DNA of 6,266 nucleotides from Candidatus Latescibacterota bacterium (GTDB lineage Bacteria > Latescibacterota > UBA2968 > GCA-2709665): NCBI GenBank assembly GCA_012271065.1, contig JAAXHE010000230.1, forward strand, positions 1 through 6,266, in the 5' to 3' direction. The notes beneath the pieces are model-generated. The model saw nothing but the letters and a program-made list of their open reading frames with translations, was not told the origin of the DNA and searched no databases. A program made the position numbers and the translations under genes. Below, piece by piece: positions 5,211 to 6,266 of this stretch (its first letter is position 1; every line of letters begins with the position of its first letter).

Positions 5211-6266
5211 ACGTCTGGGTGTACTTTACTGACAGACTCGAATCGGTGGAGCGCAGACGGGAAAAGGCGCCGCTTGCGTCGAAGCCGTGATTCACGACGA
5301 TGTAGAGGTCTCTGCCCGCCCGGGGATTCCACCGCAGCCGGCTGTTGATTCCAACCGAATCCGACTCGTTGTCGTACTGGATGAGATTCACCCAGGACCA
5401 ACGGACATCGAAAGCATAGTTCGCCTGGACCTGCATCAGTCTGGTGACGAATGTTCCTTCGGGCAGATCGACGTCGTTGTACTCGTAGCCGAGACCCAGG
5501 AACAGGTGTTCGTTCGGGCGCCAATCGAGGCTGGCTTCGGCGGAGAATATCTCGCCGTTGTAGAAATCGCCCGCCTCCAGTTGCAACTCCGGGGCGAGCG
5601 AGCGTTCATTGGCGCCACCGATTTCGATTCCGATGCTGTCGAACTGGTAGTCGCCCCGGGGAATCACCACTTCGTCGGCGATCTCGAATGCGTCCAGCAG
5701 AACTTCCCGATTTCGCCGAAGGTTCAGGGAGAATTCATCGCCGGTATGTGTCTCCGCTTCGAGCAACTCGAGAAAGATTCCTCTGCTCTCCAGACCGCCC
5801 GAGATCTTGTCGAAGTTCTCGAAGTTGAAGCCTGCCTGGATCGATCGAATCCAGCGATGACGGGTGGGTCGGTGGGTGTATCCGGCCGCAAGCTGCGTCC
5901 TTTCTATGCCCGATCGGTTGACAAATCCCAGCGCCGGGTTGAAGTCCTCCGAAAACGTGTCGTATGCCAGTTCGCCCCGAAGTCCTTCGCTGTTCGGCGA
6001 TGCAAGACGCAGTCCCCAGGCGGCGTCTTCGCCATCGATTCCTTCCGTATCGGACTGCTGGAACCAGAGTTCGCCTTCCAGGGTGCGGTCTCCCGGGAGG
6101 CGGGTGTTTCGATAGCGGAAGTCGGCCCCGAACAGGGAGTTGTCCCGATTGCCACGTGGATTGCCGTTGGTGAGGATCATGCCGACGCTCGACTCCTCCA
6201 GCACATTGGCCGAAATCCGCCCAACGAAGAGGTTGCTGTCATCCACGCCGTTGTACCCTTCCTGCT
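5200..6266 (-). CDS. DUF5916 outer-membrane beta-barrel protein, C-terminal part (N-terminus outside window)
   Basis: The reading frame is open to the right edge (QEGYNG precedes the GTG at 6246), so the start lies beyond the window and the GTG at 6246 is internal. About 355 residues are visible. They match the C-terminal domain of DUF5916 proteins, which usually carry an N-terminal carbohydrate-binding CBM9-like domain (not in view). Characteristic stretches are N-L-F-V-G-R-I, R-Y-R-N-T-R-L-P, W-F-Q-Q-S-D-T-E-G, N-P-A-L-G-F-V-N-R-S-G-I, G-Y-T-H-R-P, G-D-F-Y-N-G, D-W-R-P-N-E-H-L, Y-E-Y-N-D-V-D-L-P-E-G, and W-S-W-V-N-L-I-Q-Y-D-N. The alternating polar/aromatic pattern and the end (Y-T-Q-T-F-R-L) fit an outer-membrane beta-barrel, although the last residue is Leu where Phe is usual. 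The family's substrate or role is not established. The gene runs toward the AbiE toxin gene, leaving 74 nt between their stop codons. Confidence 0.88.
   Translation of the reverse strand, partial: QEGYNGVDDSNLFVGRISANVLEESSVGMILTNGNPRGNRDNSLFGADFRYRNTRLPGDRTLEGELWFQQSDTEGIDGEDAAWGLRLASPNSEGLRGELAYDTFSEDFNPALGFVNRSGIERTQLAAGYTHRPTRHRWIRSIQAGFNFENFDKISGGLESRGIFLELLEAETHTGDEFSLNLRRNREVLLDAFEIADEVVIPRGDYQFDSIGIEIGGANERSLAPELQLEAGDFYNGEIFSAEASLDWRPNEHLFLGLGYEYNDVDLPEGTFVTRLMQVQANYAFDVRWSWVNLIQYDNESDSVGINSRLRWNPRAGRDLYIVVNHGFDASGAFSRLRSTDSSLSVKYTQTFRL

Noticed and set aside
6244..6246. GTG at 6246 as the start of the DUF5916 gene
   Set aside because: The frame continues open to the window edge with family-like sequence, and the visible part is only the C-terminal barrel, so the true start lies outside.
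1..6266. CRISPR array, tRNA or rRNA genes, riboswitch
   Set aside because: No regularly spaced repeats, no tRNA-like cloverleaf or CCA end, and no rRNA or known aptamer sequence was recognised on either strand.

Overview
The window comes from a Gram-negative bacterium with a moderately GC-rich genome, most likely a proteobacterium. The evidence is a periplasmic dihaem cytochrome c, a twin-arginine-exported enzyme and the C-terminal barrel of a DUF5916 outer-membrane protein. No rRNA or marker gene allows a finer placement; a marine or host-associated gammaproteobacterium is only a guess.

Layout. (1) Positions 1-401 hold no intact gene. A short decayed piece of an IS21-family IstB C-terminus lies near 44-148, followed by a small tandem repeat at 271-305. 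(2) 402-1601 (+) encodes an exported dihaem c-type cytochrome. It converges with a two-gene minus-strand unit: a DUF1428/YbaA-like protein (3220-2867) followed 45 nt later by a Tat-exported amidohydrolase-2 family enzyme (2821-1706) related to the gamma-resorcylate / dihydroxybenzoate decarboxylase group. (3) 3447-5125 (+) is a two-gene AbiE-type (type IV) toxin-antitoxin or phage-defence cassette: an AbiEi-like winged-helix antitoxin overlapping by ATGA with an AbiEii-like nucleotidyltransferase toxin. The upstream region contains a perfect 8-bp inverted repeat and a 9-bp direct repeat that could be its operator. (4) 5200-6266 (-) is the 3' part of a DUF5916 outer-membrane beta-barrel gene that runs off the right edge.

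How it fits together. The amidohydrolase and the DUF1428 protein are probably co-transcribed and may share a catabolic or detoxification role. The cytochrome is a periplasmic electron carrier whose link to them is only proximity. The AbiE pair looks like an accessory module set between housekeeping-like genes. A similar 14-nt segment (12/14 identical, 9-nt exact core) lies on each side of it, and the IS relic at the left edge also suggests past gene traffic. AbiE is a known system, so the window contains no clearly unprecedented system. The points most worth checking are the putative operator, the flanking repeat, and the amidohydrolase that has lost one canonical metal-binding histidine.
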